Below, in pieces: positions 25,848 through 35,466 of a stretch of DNA of 64,000 nt. Location: positions 1 through 64,000 of the forward strand of contig CATFEX010000015.1 in assembly GCA_949511625.1 (NCBI GenBank), in the 5' to 3' direction. How positions within the stretch are numbered: position 1 is the stretch's first letter; each line of letters starts with the position of its first letter. A program made the translations under genes and the position numbers. Under the pieces are notes generated by a model. It did not search any database. It saw only the letters and a program-made list of their open reading frames with translations, and had not been told where the DNA came from. This DNA comes from UBA11891 sp003533785. Its GTDB lineage: Bacteria > Bacteroidota > Bacteroidia > Flavobacteriales > Flavobacteriaceae.

Positions 25848-26902
25848 TGGCTACAGGTCTTGTGCGTTGCTTTTATGTCTACCCCCTTTTGAACACTTTC
25901 GTCCAACGGGATCGTGAGGTATTGGAATCACTTGGGGTTGAAGTGAAGGCGACACCAGTCACGCCTACCCATAATCCCATTCTTTATTTAACAAGATTAT
26001 TTTTCCTGTTTTTCCAATCTATTTGGAGCGTCTCCAGAAGCCACCGAGTGATTTGTTGGTTTTCGGATTATCACGCTTTTTTACCATTACTTGTCGCTAA
26101 ATTTTTCACCAGAAGAAGCTTGTTGATCGTTGGGGGCTTTGATGCGGTTTCTGATCCTGTAAATGCCTATGGCATTTTTTATAAAAAGGGGATCAGACAA
26201 TACTTAGCTCGATGGAATTATCGGTTGGCCGATTGCATCTGGGTGGTGGATGAAAGCCTACAAAAAGGCTGTCCTCATTCATACAAGAGAAGCAGAATCA
26301 GTTCTGGCATCGAAAATTGGGTGCCCGAGGTAAAACCAAAAATTGAAGTTGTTCCAACGGGGTATGATCCAGAATATTGGAAGAGAACCAGGAATAAAAC
26401 GCCCAAAACAGTCCTGACTGTAGCGAACCTAACAAGTGAGCAGGTGATCCACCGAAAAGGCATCCCAATGTTTATAGAAATGGCAAGGGAATGTCCAGAA
26501 TGGGTATTTACAATTGTAGGAGACTTGGATAATCGAATAGCCAACGCATTTACTATCCCGTCGAATCTTCAGGTTTATGGGAAGAAGAACCCAGAAGAAC
26601 TGGTTGCTATATACAGTAGACACAGTTATTATTTTCAAGGATCGCGCGTAGAAGGATTACCGAATGTTTTATGTGAAGCCATGCTTTGCGAATGCATCCC
26701 TATCGGTCAGCGAGCTTTTGGTATTGAGAGAGCAATTGGACAGACAGGTGTTGTTTTTGACGAAAAGCCAGCCCCCAAAGCCTACAAAAAAATGTTGGAG
26801 GAAGCGGCAACGAAACAGGGCAGTGCCTGCCGAGAACAGATCATAAAAGCCTTTCATCAAAGTCATCGCATTGAAAAACTAAAACAGTACCTCTTCGATT
26901 AG
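25847..26902 (+). CDS. Glycosyltransferase family 4-like protein
   Basis: 351 residues with a two-Rossmann GT-B plan. The C-terminal half carries VLTVANLTSEQVIHRKGI (nucleotide-sugar domain), WVFTIVGDLDNRI and SRVEGLPNVLCEAMLCECIPIG, with the typical EGLPxVLxEA donor-binding motif. The N-terminal half binds the acceptor, not identifiable here. It is likely involved in surface glycan synthesis. It is joined to the GH3 gene by stop/start overlap and followed by a pyruvyl transferase-like gene. Confidence 0.87.
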   Translation: MATGLVRCFYVYPLLNTFVQRDREVLESLGVEVKATPVTPTHNPILYLTRLFFLFFQSIWSVSRSHRVICWFSDYHAFLPLLVAKFFTRRSLLIVGGFDAVSDPVNAYGIFYKKGIRQYLARWNYRLADCIWVVDESLQKGCPHSYKRSRISSGIENWVPEVKPKIEVVPTGYDPEYWKRTRNKTPKTVLTVANLTSEQVIHRKGIPMFIEMARECPEWVFTIVGDLDNRIANAFTIPSNLQVYGKKNPEELVAIYSRHSYYFQGSRVEGLPNVLCEAMLCECIPIGQRAFGIERAIGQTGVVFDEKPAPKAYKKMLEEAATKQGSACREQIIKAFHQSHRIEKLKQYLFD

Positions 26903-26927
26903 GGGATAAACAAAGAAGATCTATAGT

Positions 26928-27884
26928 ATGAAAAAAGGGATCATATCCTACACGCATTCCAATAACTTGGGCGACTACATACAAGCACTCGCCGCAGAAG
27001 AATATCTTGGGGGCGAGTTGATGCACTTTGATCGTGATTCACTTGATCAGGATCCTGGGGAGCCCTATCAATTGTTAGTCAACGGGTGGTTTATGGAACA
27101 GCCAACTCATTGGCCGCCTCACCCTCATTTTATACCTTTATTTATTTCATTTCATTTAAACCCCACAGCGGAAAAAGAAATGCTAACCCCTGCAGGAGTG
27201 GAGTACCTTCGCCGTCATCAGCCCATAGGTTGTCGCGATTATTATACCCAAAATACACTCTCCCAAAAAGGAATTGAAACCTATTTTTCTGCTTGTATTA
27301 CTCTTGGCTTATCCAAAAAGAAAAACAAAGAGAAGCAGGCGGAATCGAAAGCTCCCATTTTAGTAGTAAGCGCTTTCGAGCGGTTACAAACTATGGGCAA
27401 GCCTTTGAATTCGAAAACCTCAGGAATTGGACATTTTATTAAGGCTCGATACAATTCCTATCGTTATCAAAAAGCAAAAACTCGTTTGGATCAGTTTTTA
27501 CTGCAAACTCAGCTCCCTGTCCGCTATGCATCACAGATAATTGACGACAAAAAACTGAATGTAGAACAACGATTCCAAAAAGCTCAAGAGCAACTGAAAG
27601 CCATAGCCGGAGCACAATTAATAATTACATCTAGAATTCACACTGCATTACCAGCAGTAGCTTTAGAAACGCCCGTTTTGTTCTTAACTGATGGTTTGGA
27701 ACACCACAACCAAAGCAGTCGATTAGATGGGTTGAGTCAGTTTTTCTCTTGCACCGACAGCAAAGGTTTAGCTAAGATAAAATGGGACACACTGGCGAAT
27801 CCAACGACGCATTCACCCTATGTAGAAAAAATGAAACAAAAAATTGAAGCCTTCTTTGCACAAACAAAAAAGGAATCGAATTAA
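26928..27884 (+). CDS. Polysaccharide pyruvyl transferase family protein
   Basis: 318 residues. The N-terminal SYTHSNNLGDYIQALAAEEYL and C-terminal LIITSRIHTALPAVALETPVLFLTD are hallmarks of the polysaccharide pyruvyl transferase (CsaB/WcaK) family. Members add ketal pyruvate to sugars of surface polymers, using phosphoenolpyruvate. It is 25 bases after the glycosyltransferase gene, so the two may act on the same glycan. No signal peptide is present; it acts in the cytoplasm. Confidence 0.85.
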   Translation: MKKGIISYTHSNNLGDYIQALAAEEYLGGELMHFDRDSLDQDPGEPYQLLVNGWFMEQPTHWPPHPHFIPLFISFHLNPTAEKEMLTPAGVEYLRRHQPIGCRDYYTQNTLSQKGIETYFSACITLGLSKKKNKEKQAESKAPILVVSAFERLQTMGKPLNSKTSGIGHFIKARYNSYRYQKAKTRLDQFLLQTQLPVRYASQIIDDKKLNVEQRFQKAQEQLKAIAGAQLIITSRIHTALPAVALETPVLFLTDGLEHHNQSSRLDGLSQFFSCTDSKGLAKIKWDTLANPTTHSPYVEKMKQKIEAFFAQTKKESN

Positions 27885-27905
27885 AGCAATGCCTCGCACA
27901 ACTTG

Positions 27906-27913
27906 TATCTTTG
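27906..27913 (+). promoter_or_regulatory. -7 promoter box of purD
   Basis: TATCTTTG, an exact TAnnTTTG match, with 13 bases to the purD ATG at 27927. It separates purD from the glycan genes upstream. Confidence 0.55.
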
Positions 27914-27926
27914 CTAAAAACCTTTT

Positions 27927-29198
27927 ATGAACGTTCTCATTTTAGGCGGCGGTGGCCGCGAACATACCTTTTGCTGGAAACTTGCACAAAGCCCATTGTG
28001 TAAAAAGATATATACGGCTCCTGGAAATGCAGGAACGGAGCAGCTTTCTATGAATCTTCCCCTCGACCCAATGGACTTCAAAGCAGTTAAGCAAGCCGTA
28101 TTGGAATATCAGATCCAGATGGTTGTTGTTGGTCCTGAGGCACCATTGGTTGCGGGAATCCATGATTATTTTAAACAGGATGAAGCGCTTCACGAGGTAT
28201 TCATTATTGGGCCACAAAAAGAAGCAGCGACTTTAGAAGGGAGTAAAGAGTTTGCAAAAAAATTCATGCAACGGCACAATATTCCTACAGCTCAATACGC
28301 CAGTTTTACAGCCGAGACCGTAGAAGAAGGGAAAGCATTTTTAGAAAAAATGAACTCTCCTTATGTCCTAAAAGCAGATGGCCTTGCAGCGGGGAAAGGA
28401 GTACTTATCATTGAGAGTCTCTCGCAGGCACAGTCCGAATTAGAGAGCATGTTAGTCAATCAAAAGTTTGGAACGGCTTCACAAACAGTGGTTATTGAAG
28501 AATTTTTGAGTGGGATTGAATTGTCTGCATTTATTCTTACCGATGGTAATACGGGGATTGACTTTCCCATGGCAAAGGATTACAAAAGAATAGGTGAAGG
28601 AGATACAGGGCTAAATACGGGGGGTATGGGAGCTATATCTCCAGTTCCTTTTGTGACGCCAGATTTTGAAAATAAAATAAAAGATCGGATTATCACTCCT
28701 ACATTGGAAGGCTTAAAAAAAGACAATATTCCTTTTCAAGGATTCATTTTTATTGGCCTGATCAAAGTAGGAGAAGACCCATACGTGATTGAGTATAACG
28801 TTCGAATGGGAGACCCAGAAACAGAAGTTGTTCTTCCAAGAATAGCTTCGGACTTGATGGAGTTACTGGTGGCGACAGCAGAACAGCGATTGACCGAATA
28901 TAATATATCAGTAGATTCTGAAGTAGCAGCTACTGTTATGGCTGTAGCCGGTGGGTATCCCGAGGCTTATGAAAAAGGGAATCCAATTACGGGTTTGGAG
29001 CCCACAGAAGGGACATTGCTTTTCCATGCGGGGACCCAAAAAAAAGGGTCCGAAACTGTGACCAATGGGGGTCGAGTGCTAAGTATTACAGGGAAAGGAG
29101 CCACGATGAAAGAGGCCTTACAAAAGGCGTATAACAGGCTCAAAAGCACTCATTTCAAAAACATAAATTACCGAAAAGACATTGGGTTTGATCTATAG
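27927..29198 (+). CDS. purD: Phosphoribosylamine--glycine ligase
   Basis: 423 residues, full length. The N-terminal VLILGGGGREHTFCWKL, the ATP-grasp region YVLKADGLAAGKGVLI, the GARS signature LNTGGMGAISP and VRMGDPETEVVLPRI are all present. It makes glycinamide ribonucleotide, the second step of purine synthesis. It overlaps the convergent DUF6341 gene by 6 bases at the 3' end. Confidence 0.96.
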   Translation: MNVLILGGGGREHTFCWKLAQSPLCKKIYTAPGNAGTEQLSMNLPLDPMDFKAVKQAVLEYQIQMVVVGPEAPLVAGIHDYFKQDEALHEVFIIGPQKEAATLEGSKEFAKKFMQRHNIPTAQYASFTAETVEEGKAFLEKMNSPYVLKADGLAAGKGVLIIESLSQAQSELESMLVNQKFGTASQTVVIEEFLSGIELSAFILTDGNTGIDFPMAKDYKRIGEGDTGLNTGGMGAISPVPFVTPDFENKIKDRIITPTLEGLKKDNIPFQGFIFIGLIKVGEDPYVIEYNVRMGDPETEVVLPRIASDLMELLVATAEQRLTEYNISVDSEVAATVMAVAGGYPEAYEKGNPITGLEPTEGTLLFHAGTQKKGSETVTNGGRVLSITGKGATMKEALQKAYNRLKSTHFKNINYRKDIGFDL

Positions 29199-29423
29199 AA
29201 AAGAGTGCGCGCTAGGATCTTTATTTTCTTCCCCACGCTGATTAAAAAGTTGCAATTGCCGAACCCAGTAAAGCAATGCCACAAAACCGACCAATAAAAA
29301 CATCCAATTAAATGCATTGGCCAACCACCAGTTATCCATTTGTAATTCACGTAGAAAATTGAACGGAACAAAAAGAATCTCTTCAAACAAATAAGCGATT
29401 CCCTGAAAAAAGTTTTTCATCAT
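29193..29423 (-). CDS. DUF6341 family small membrane protein
   Basis: 76 residues from the ATG at 29423 (MMKNFFQGIAYLFEEILFVPF); a start one codon later is equally possible. The longer open frame back to 29519 is rejected because it overlaps the divergent gene and lies upstream of the TACTTTTG box. Features are one membrane helix (AFNWMFLLVGFVALLYWVRQL) after the DNWWLANAFNW segment recognised in DUF6341. The family is Flavobacteriia-specific and of unknown function; it usually lies beside DUF6427 and purD, as here. Confidence 0.8.
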   Translation of the reverse strand: MMKNFFQGIAYLFEEILFVPFNFLRELQMDNWWLANAFNWMFLLVGFVALLYWVRQLQLFNQRGEENKDPSAHSFL

Positions 29424-29440
29424 TTGGTTTGTATATATTG

Positions 29441-29471
29441 CAAAAGTAAGAATTCGATAAAATGTTGACAA
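29441..29471 (-). promoter_or_regulatory. Promoter of the DUF6341 gene
   Basis: On the minus strand, TACTTTTG (complement of 29441-29448) fits TAnnTTTG. A TTG (complement of 29469-29471) stands 20 bases upstream, near the expected -33 position. The gap to the ATG at 29423 is 17 bases. Confidence 0.5.
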
Positions 29472-30385
29472 CGCTTTTCGAAAAAACCTCATTCTCAAGC
29501 TATCTCTATTCGGGGGCAATTCTTTTGCTGATTGCAGCCCACCGCTATTTCAACACCTTTGGTCCAGAAATTGACAGTTACGGCATAGGGTCTCAATTGG
29601 CCGAATTCACTCTAGTCTACAACGCACTGTTACTAAGTGGAATCTACTTTCGAGAGAGAGGTTTTCTGAAAGGAAATAACACCTATGCGTTATTTTTTGC
29701 CCTAATTTATGGCTATGTGCCTATAGAATACAACGCCATCTCTGTATGGATTCAATTGAATTTAGTGCTTTGGGCAGCAATTCTCTTTTTACGAGTTTCA
29801 TGGAAAAAAGCGCCCCACAAATTGCTTTTGGATACGTCACTATTCCTTGGATTATCGCTAGTATTATCATGGAGTAATATTGGTTTTATTGCCGTGCTCT
29901 ATATAGGGCTCTTTTTTGCGGAAATTAGAGAAAGACAGCTTTTTTTCATCCCTTTGGTTGTTGTGGCGGGTTATTTTTTTATTCTACTTTCTGCGAATCA
30001 AATGGTGTCATTTTCAATTCTTCCTTTTCCTAAAACCTCTTTAATAGAGCCTGGATCTCTTTTGCTTCACCCGTCCAAAGAGGAGGTTCTTTGGCTGACC
30101 CTTGGAGGGCTAGGGGGAGGGGTATTATTATGGGAGCTCATTTTTAGAAGACGATTTAACAAGCTTCAAAACAACAACAACCTGTTGTTGTTGGGCATAT
30201 TAGTACTCACCACTGTTCAAGGCTTTTGGCTGGATTCAGAGGCAGACAAAATGCTTTTTTTATTGCCAATAATAGCTTTTGCTTTCAAAAGGATAAACGG
30301 TCAGTCTGCTTCCTCCAAACGGGGAAATTACCTGGCATTTCTTTTGATAGGAGGCTTGTTATCGCACTATGTTATTGTAAGTTGA
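29462..30385 (+). CDS. DUF6427 family membrane protein
   Basis: 307 residues, nearly all hydrophobic, with about eight to ten predicted membrane helices. The N-terminus LFEKTSFSSYLYSGAILLLI and the stretch GLSLVLSWSNIGFIAVLYIGL are typical of DUF6427, a Flavobacteriia family of unknown function found next to DUF6341. It is divergent from that gene with only 38 bases between starts, so their promoters overlap. It is followed after 29 bases by a heptosyltransferase-like gene. Confidence 0.75.
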   Translation: MLTTLFEKTSFSSYLYSGAILLLIAAHRYFNTFGPEIDSYGIGSQLAEFTLVYNALLLSGIYFRERGFLKGNNTYALFFALIYGYVPIEYNAISVWIQLNLVLWAAILFLRVSWKKAPHKLLLDTSLFLGLSLVLSWSNIGFIAVLYIGLFFAEIRERQLFFIPLVVVAGYFFILLSANQMVSFSILPFPKTSLIEPGSLLLHPSKEEVLWLTLGGLGGGVLLWELIFRRRFNKLQNNNNLLLLGILVLTTVQGFWLDSEADKMLFLLPIIAFAFKRINGQSASSKRGNYLAFLLIGGLLSHYVIVS

Positions 30386-30414
30386 ACTAGGAAGATCTAT
30401 GGAATGAATAATAT

Positions 30415-31449
30415 ATGAAAACAAAAAAAAGAGGACTTCTAGTATTCCAGTTTTCTACTTTGGCAAACAGTGCCATGTCAGTTCCAATTCTTCGTGCGTT
30501 ATTCGATGCACAACCCGACCTTGAGATTACTTGGGTGACCCAGTCTGATGCCGTTCCTCTTTTCAACGAATTTGATAAGATAAAGTTGATAGAAGTAGAT
30601 TTGAATGGAACTCATCAGGGATGGAAAGGAATGTATCGACTTTTTCAAGAACTGAGACAAGCCAGTCGCTATCGAGCAATTGTTGATTTACAAGGGAGCC
30701 AAACCACCATTTTTTTAGGCGTTTTATTCCAAGCTATTGGGTATCGATTGGTACGGGTCAACTGGGGCTATCGAGAAAAAGCGCGTCTTATCCGCAGCAA
30801 GAATAAAATTCTCAAACCGTTAACCCATACAGTTTTTCGCTTTGCGGCTGTTTTTCAGAAGTTGGGTTTTACGGTTCCTTTAGAGGGACTGGAAATACCG
30901 CCCAAACCCATTTATAATCAGGCAAATATACCAAATGAAGATCCGCCAAAGAAGTGGATCGGAGCGGCTCCATTTGCGACTAATAAAACCAATACCTATC
31001 CGCTAAACCAAATGCAACAGGTAATTGCTTTTCTTCAGCAAAGCCATAAGGTCTATTTATTTGGAATCACCCCAGAAGAAATTGAACAGTTTAGGGTATG
31101 GGAGAAGGCATATCCCAACGTGGTGAATGTATCTGAAAAAATGAGTTTTGAAGAGCAACTTAACCTCATCCCTCATCTAGATTTGATGCTGTCTATGGAT
31201 AGTCAGTTTGCTCACTTCGCAGCCAACTGGAAAGTTCCTGTGCTTACCATATGGGGACAAACCCACCCTTATGCAGGTTTTGCTCCTTTTGGTCAATCCA
31301 TAGCCAATGCGATTTTGCCCGACCTGAAACAGTTTCCATCATTACCACGATCTGTCGATGGCAATAAAAAAGGAGTACAAATGGGGGCTATTTTTAAAAG
31401 CATAACCCCAAAATTAATTCTTGAAAAAGCATTGAAATTGATGGGCTAG
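30415..31449 (+). CDS. Glycosyltransferase family 9 (heptosyltransferase-like)
   Basis: 344 residues. The N-terminal LLVFQFSTLANSAMSVPILRAL corresponds to the GT9 start, normally with GDxxxxxP; here the Gly-Asp is replaced. The C-terminal LMLSMDSQFAHFAANWKVPVLTIWGQTHPYAGFAP is the ADP-heptose-binding motif of family GT9. It probably adds a sugar to the lipopolysaccharide core. The stop codon tetramer CTAG is shared with the convergent reductase gene. Confidence 0.87.
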   Translation: MKTKKRGLLVFQFSTLANSAMSVPILRALFDAQPDLEITWVTQSDAVPLFNEFDKIKLIEVDLNGTHQGWKGMYRLFQELRQASRYRAIVDLQGSQTTIFLGVLFQAIGYRLVRVNWGYREKARLIRSKNKILKPLTHTVFRFAAVFQKLGFTVPLEGLEIPPKPIYNQANIPNEDPPKKWIGAAPFATNKTNTYPLNQMQQVIAFLQQSHKVYLFGITPEEIEQFRVWEKAYPNVVNVSEKMSFEEQLNLIPHLDLMLSMDSQFAHFAANWKVPVLTIWGQTHPYAGFAPFGQSIANAILPDLKQFPSLPRSVDGNKKGVQMGAIFKSITPKLILEKALKLMG

Positions 31450-32489
31450 ACGTCATCATAATCTACAGCAATCTCAGGACTGGTAGGGTGAGCTTGACAG
31501 CTAAGTATCAACCCTTCTTCAATTTCTTCATCGGTAAGTATTTGATTGGAAGTCATTGTAGCCGTCCCTTTAGTAATTCGAGCAATACAACTGCTACACA
31601 CGCCTCCCTGACAAGAATAGGGGGCGTCGAGTTTGTTTTGCAAAGCAACGTCCAAAATGGATTTTCCACTAGTACCCTCTAAAGGAGTTGTCACTGAATC
31701 ACAAGTTACCTGAAGCCGATAGTTCCCAGTAAAAAGAGCAGGCTCAGCATTTTTCGAAGGGCTGCTTGTGAAGAGTTCAAAATACAAAGCAGAACCAGGG
31801 ACTCCTTTCTCTTTTAAATAGTCTGATGCCATGTGGATCATTCCTTCAGGGCCACAAAGAAAAAAACGTTCCGAAGAAAACCCAATTTCTTCAAAATAAC
31901 GATCCAAAAGAGCCGATCCTATTCGACCATAAGCGTGCCCTTTCACCTCTTTTTGACTGTAGGTTCTGAAAACGAAAAAACGTTTTGGATGCAACAAAAT
32001 TAAATCATTAATTTCATTTGTAAACATTTCTTCTTCAGTACTTTTATTACTATAGATTAAATAAAAAGAAGAAGTTTCGGTAGCATTAAGAATTTCTTTA
32101 ATAATAGCCCATATTGGGGTAATTCCGCTTCCGGCTGCGATGCCGGTGTATTGCACTCCTTCTTTAGGGGTGCCGAGAACAAAACGTCCCTCTGGAGGCC
32201 CCACTGAAAGGACACTCCCCTGGAGAACCTGTTGATTTACATAACTGGAAAAGCGCCCGTTTGGGATTTGCTTGATCCCCACCTGTAGCTTCGTTTCGGA
32301 AGGAGCCGAACAGATAGAATACGAACGGCGCACAGTTTCCCCTTCAAGAGTTTCCTCAAGGCTGAGGTATTGTCCCGCTTCATATTGGAATACACTTGTC
32401 AAAGTCTCTGGGACCTCAAAAGTCAAAACAACGGATTTTGTAGTCAAGCGGTGAATTTCACTCACTCTTAGCGGGTGATGCATAGCCAT
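31446..32489 (-). CDS. Ferredoxin-NAD(P)H reductase with 2Fe-2S domain (PaaE/Hmp-like)
   Basis: 347 residues from the ATG at 32489 (MAMHHPLRVSEIH). The order is an FAD-binding barrel (FQYEAGQYLSLEE, RRSYSICSAP), an NAD(P)-binding domain (GIAAGSGITPIWAIIKE, FLCGPEGMI) and a C-terminal plant-type ferredoxin domain with four cysteines (YSCQGGVCSSCIARI and LSCQAH). This plan matches the reductase of phenylacetyl-CoA oxygenase and similar ring or lipid hydroxylases. No oxygenase gene is nearby, so its electron acceptor is unknown. A TATTTTTA sequence just upstream could be a weak -7 box. Confidence 0.9.
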   Translation of the reverse strand: MAMHHPLRVSEIHRLTTKSVVLTFEVPETLTSVFQYEAGQYLSLEETLEGETVRRSYSICSAPSETKLQVGIKQIPNGRFSSYVNQQVLQGSVLSVGPPEGRFVLGTPKEGVQYTGIAAGSGITPIWAIIKEILNATETSSFYLIYSNKSTEEEMFTNEINDLILLHPKRFFVFRTYSQKEVKGHAYGRIGSALLDRYFEEIGFSSERFFLCGPEGMIHMASDYLKEKGVPGSALYFELFTSSPSKNAEPALFTGNYRLQVTCDSVTTPLEGTSGKSILDVALQNKLDAPYSCQGGVCSSCIARITKGTATMTSNQILTDEEIEEGLILSCQAHPTSPEIAVDYDDV

Positions 32490-32623
32490 TTTTTTTGTAA
32501 AAATACACAATAATTCTTCTGTAAAGAATGAGAACTTGGTTGAAATAAATGTGGGATTATTTCATAGGATAACATACTAAAATTCTGTTTTATCAGTTTT
32601 AATTAATACCAAAGCCACACACC

Positions 32624-35077
32624 TTGAAACTTGCAAATTACGGAATGGTTATCGGCCTGTTTTTTTTGATGTTGAATTGTTCCACTCAAAAAGATCAATT
32701 TGTCAATCGGCAATACCACCGACTGACGACTACATTCAATGTGCTATTCAATGGCGAAGAAGCTTTTGCGATTGGCAAGTCTATCCTTGATGCAAGCGTT
32801 GAGGATAATTTTTTTGAATTATTGGATGTAGAGCCGATCACTTTGTCGGGAGAAAGCCTGGACAACACCACCTTGGTTCCAGGGTTTGATCGCGCCGAAG
32901 AAAAAGCAGTGAAAGCGATCCAAAAACACTCCATGCGCTTTGAAGGAGAACAACGCAATAACCAAATTGACAAAGCCTATCTACTCCTTGGCAAAGCTCG
33001 GTATTTCGACCGCCGTTTTTTTCCTGCACTAGAAGCGTTCAATTTTTTGATGGAGAGTTATCGTTCCGAAGCATCCTATTTGGAAGGGATCATTTGGAGA
33101 GAAAAAACAAACATTCGATTGCTTAATAATGAAATAGCTATAGGGAACCTTCGTCCGTTGGCGCGTCAACTACTACCTAGCAATAGATTCTATGGCGCAG
33201 TTAATGCTACTGTAGCTCAAGCATTTATCAATTTAAAAGTGTTGGATTCTGCACAATATTATATTGCAGAAGCAGCTCAATTTGAAAACGACAAGCACTT
33301 GAAGGGGCGCTATTTTTTTATCAATGGGCAATTATTGGAACAGCTTGGAAAGAAAGAGGAAGCTTTTGTCTCCTATGAATCCATATTAGCGTTGCGAAAA
33401 AAAACAGCGCGTAAATATTGGATTCATGCCAAAATAAAACAACAAATTATTCAGGCTCAATTTGAAAACACCAACCCTGAAGAAACTCTTTTGGGCTTGC
33501 TCAACAAATATGATAATCAGCCCTATGAACACGTGATATATCGCGCGCTGGGTGCCTTTTACTTGGAAAAAAATCAAGACAGCTTAGCACAAGCCTACTT
33601 GATGGCCTCTCAAAAAGCCCCCACCCTTGATGAACCTACTGAAAAAGCTAACCTTAGGGATTTAGCTGATTATTATTTCATCAAAGGGAATTACAAAAAA
33701 ACAGGAGCCTATCTGGACAGTCTCGTTCGACTATTGCCTGAAAAAACATTGGCAAACAAACGCACGCGTAGAGAGCGCGACAATCTGGAGGGGATTTTGG
33801 AGTATGAGAAAACCATTCAAAACACCGACAGCCTTCTGCATCTAATGAGTTTAAGTAAAGAGCAGCGAAAAGAATATTTTAAGGGGTATTTGGAACAAAA
33901 AAGAACAGAGACCGAAGCAGCTGTTGCTAAGAATGTAGGTGAGGGCAAAAAGAACCGTTTATTTGGACCTGGGAAAGAAAGTGAATTTTATTTTTATCGC
34001 CCCAATTTAGTAGCACAAGGCAAACAAAGTTTTTTGGCAAGCTGGGGCACACGCCCCAATCGAGACAATTGGCGTTTGGCTCAGCGCATGGAAGCACCAA
34101 TGGCGAGGACTGAAACCCAAGAAGAGCAAGAGCCAATCCGCATTCAATTAGAAGACATAAGCAGCTTGATGGCGCAAATTCCACCCGCATCTCACACAGA
34201 TAGTTTACAGCAACTAAACCACCAAAGCTATCTGCAAGCTGGACTCTTGTACAAAGAACAATTCAAGAATAAGAATTTGGCACGCCAAAGATTGGACACC
34301 CTTCTGAGGAAACGTCCGCAGGCAAACGTTGCGGCACCAGCACTGTATCACCTGTATCGGATGGAAGAAGAAGACCAACGAACAATAGAAGCCGAGGATT
34401 ATAGGAGACAATTACTTGCGGACTATACGGAAAGTGCTTTTGCGCAACTCCTCAGCAATACTGAAATAGAATGGGACCCTTCAGAAGATCAGCCAAAACG
34501 ACAATATGAAAGACTTCTTGAGTTATATCAGCGTGGAAAGTATTTCGCTGCGCTCGATAGAGCAAAAACGCTTTCCGTTGTATTGAGTGCCACCGAATGG
34601 GCGCCAAAAATCGCACTGATTCAGGCCAATATCAAAGGAAAACTTGAAGGGCAAAAAGCATGGGTTATGGCATTAGAAGAAATTCAAGAGAACTTTCCAC
34701 AAAGTTTTGCTGCTAAGCATTCCAAGCAAATCACCCTCCAATTGAAAAGCAAAGGCAATAAAAGCAAAGAAGTCTTTGCCCTATACAAATGGGTATTCCC
34801 ACATCATCGGGAGGAATCACTTGGGCTAGAGAAGGACATAAAAATTCTAAACGAGGCCATAGAAAATCTAAAATCACTTAAACTAAGTGTTGACTCCTAT
34901 TCTCAAAATTATGCCTTTGTAGTAGTGCACGGATTTCGATCTCCAAAAGAGCTGACTCGCTTTCAAGAGCAGCTTCAGACGAACAAGCCCGACTTCAATT
35001 CAAATAATTTTGTAGTTTTGAGCCATGAGTATCAGGAGATACAGCTCAATAAAAGTTGGAAACCTACTCAAAAATAG
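32624..35077 (+). CDS. sprE: SprE/PorW-like TPR lipoprotein of gliding motility and type IX secretion
   Basis: 817 residues with a lipoprotein signal (FFLMLNC, Cys19) and many TPR-like helical repeats, starting with FDRAEEKAVKAIQKHSMRFEG and IDKAYLLLGKARYFDRRFFPALEAFNFL. This strongly resembles SprE of gliding flavobacteria (PorW in Porphyromonas), a lipoprotein needed for type IX secretion and gliding. The start is TTG at 32624; the next candidate, ATG at 32645, would remove the only positively charged residue of the signal. The bactofilin and ATP-synthase genes follow directly, an order I recall as usual in Flavobacteriia. Confidence 0.85.
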   Translation: MKLANYGMVIGLFFLMLNCSTQKDQFVNRQYHRLTTTFNVLFNGEEAFAIGKSILDASVEDNFFELLDVEPITLSGESLDNTTLVPGFDRAEEKAVKAIQKHSMRFEGEQRNNQIDKAYLLLGKARYFDRRFFPALEAFNFLMESYRSEASYLEGIIWREKTNIRLLNNEIAIGNLRPLARQLLPSNRFYGAVNATVAQAFINLKVLDSAQYYIAEAAQFENDKHLKGRYFFINGQLLEQLGKKEEAFVSYESILALRKKTARKYWIHAKIKQQIIQAQFENTNPEETLLGLLNKYDNQPYEHVIYRALGAFYLEKNQDSLAQAYLMASQKAPTLDEPTEKANLRDLADYYFIKGNYKKTGAYLDSLVRLLPEKTLANKRTRRERDNLEGILEYEKTIQNTDSLLHLMSLSKEQRKEYFKGYLEQKRTETEAAVAKNVGEGKKNRLFGPGKESEFYFYRPNLVAQGKQSFLASWGTRPNRDNWRLAQRMEAPMARTETQEEQEPIRIQLEDISSLMAQIPPASHTDSLQQLNHQSYLQAGLLYKEQFKNKNLARQRLDTLLRKRPQANVAAPALYHLYRMEEEDQRTIEAEDYRRQLLADYTESAFAQLLSNTEIEWDPSEDQPKRQYERLLELYQRGKYFAALDRAKTLSVVLSATEWAPKIALIQANIKGKLEGQKAWVMALEEIQENFPQSFAAKHSKQITLQLKSKGNKSKEVFALYKWVFPHHREESLGLEKDIKILNEAIENLKSLKLSVDSYSQNYAFVVVHGFRSPKELTRFQEQLQTNKPDFNSNNFVVLSHEYQEIQLNKSWKPTQK

Positions 35078-35082
35078 ATAAA

Positions 35083-35466
35083 ATGAAAAACGGAGAGGCC
35101 AATGGCCAATACAGTAAAATTGAGGTAACTAGTAAAATCAAAGGAGACATTGTCTCTGAAGCGGATTTTAGAATTGATGGTTCCCTCGAAGGATCTCTAA
35201 AAACGACAGGAAAACTTATTGTTGGAAAAGAGGGGAAAATTATTGGAGAAGTACAATGCTCTAATGCAGATGTAGAAGGCAAGTTTTCGGGCCAACTCCA
35301 TGTTGCAGACAGCCTCACCCTCAAAGCAACCTCCAATGTGGTGGGTGAAGTGAGCACCAATAAGCTGATTGTCGAAACGGGCGCTTTGTTTAATGCAACT
35401 TGCAGCATGGGGAAGGAAGTGAAATCACTCAACAAAAGTGAAGCGGCACATGAGAAGACAGCCTAA
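35083..35466 (+). CDS. Bactofilin (polymer-forming cytoskeletal protein)
   Basis: 127 residues from the ATG at 35083, 5 bases past the sprE stop. The core IKGDIVSEADFRIDGSLEGS, then GKLIVGKEGKIIGEVQCSNADVEGKFSGQL and ADSLTLKATSNVVGEV, is the regular beta-helix repeat of bactofilins, with short disordered ends. These proteins form stable filaments at the membrane that place cell-wall or motility machinery. Its position between sprE and the ATP-synthase operon is of interest for gliding or shape. It overlaps the atpZ-like gene. Confidence 0.92.
   Translation: MKNGEANGQYSKIEVTSKIKGDIVSEADFRIDGSLEGSLKTTGKLIVGKEGKIIGEVQCSNADVEGKFSGQLHVADSLTLKATSNVVGEVSTNKLIVETGALFNATCSMGKEVKSLNKSEAAHEKTA

Noticed and set aside
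26917..30402. Repeated 10-mer GAAGATCTAT just upstream of the pyruvyl transferase and heptosyltransferase genes
   Set aside because: Shared 10-mers are expected by chance in large number in 64 kb; no further bases agree.
33525..33545. A further CACGTG inside sprE
   Set aside because: Flanking bases do not fit the GTT/AAC arms of parS.
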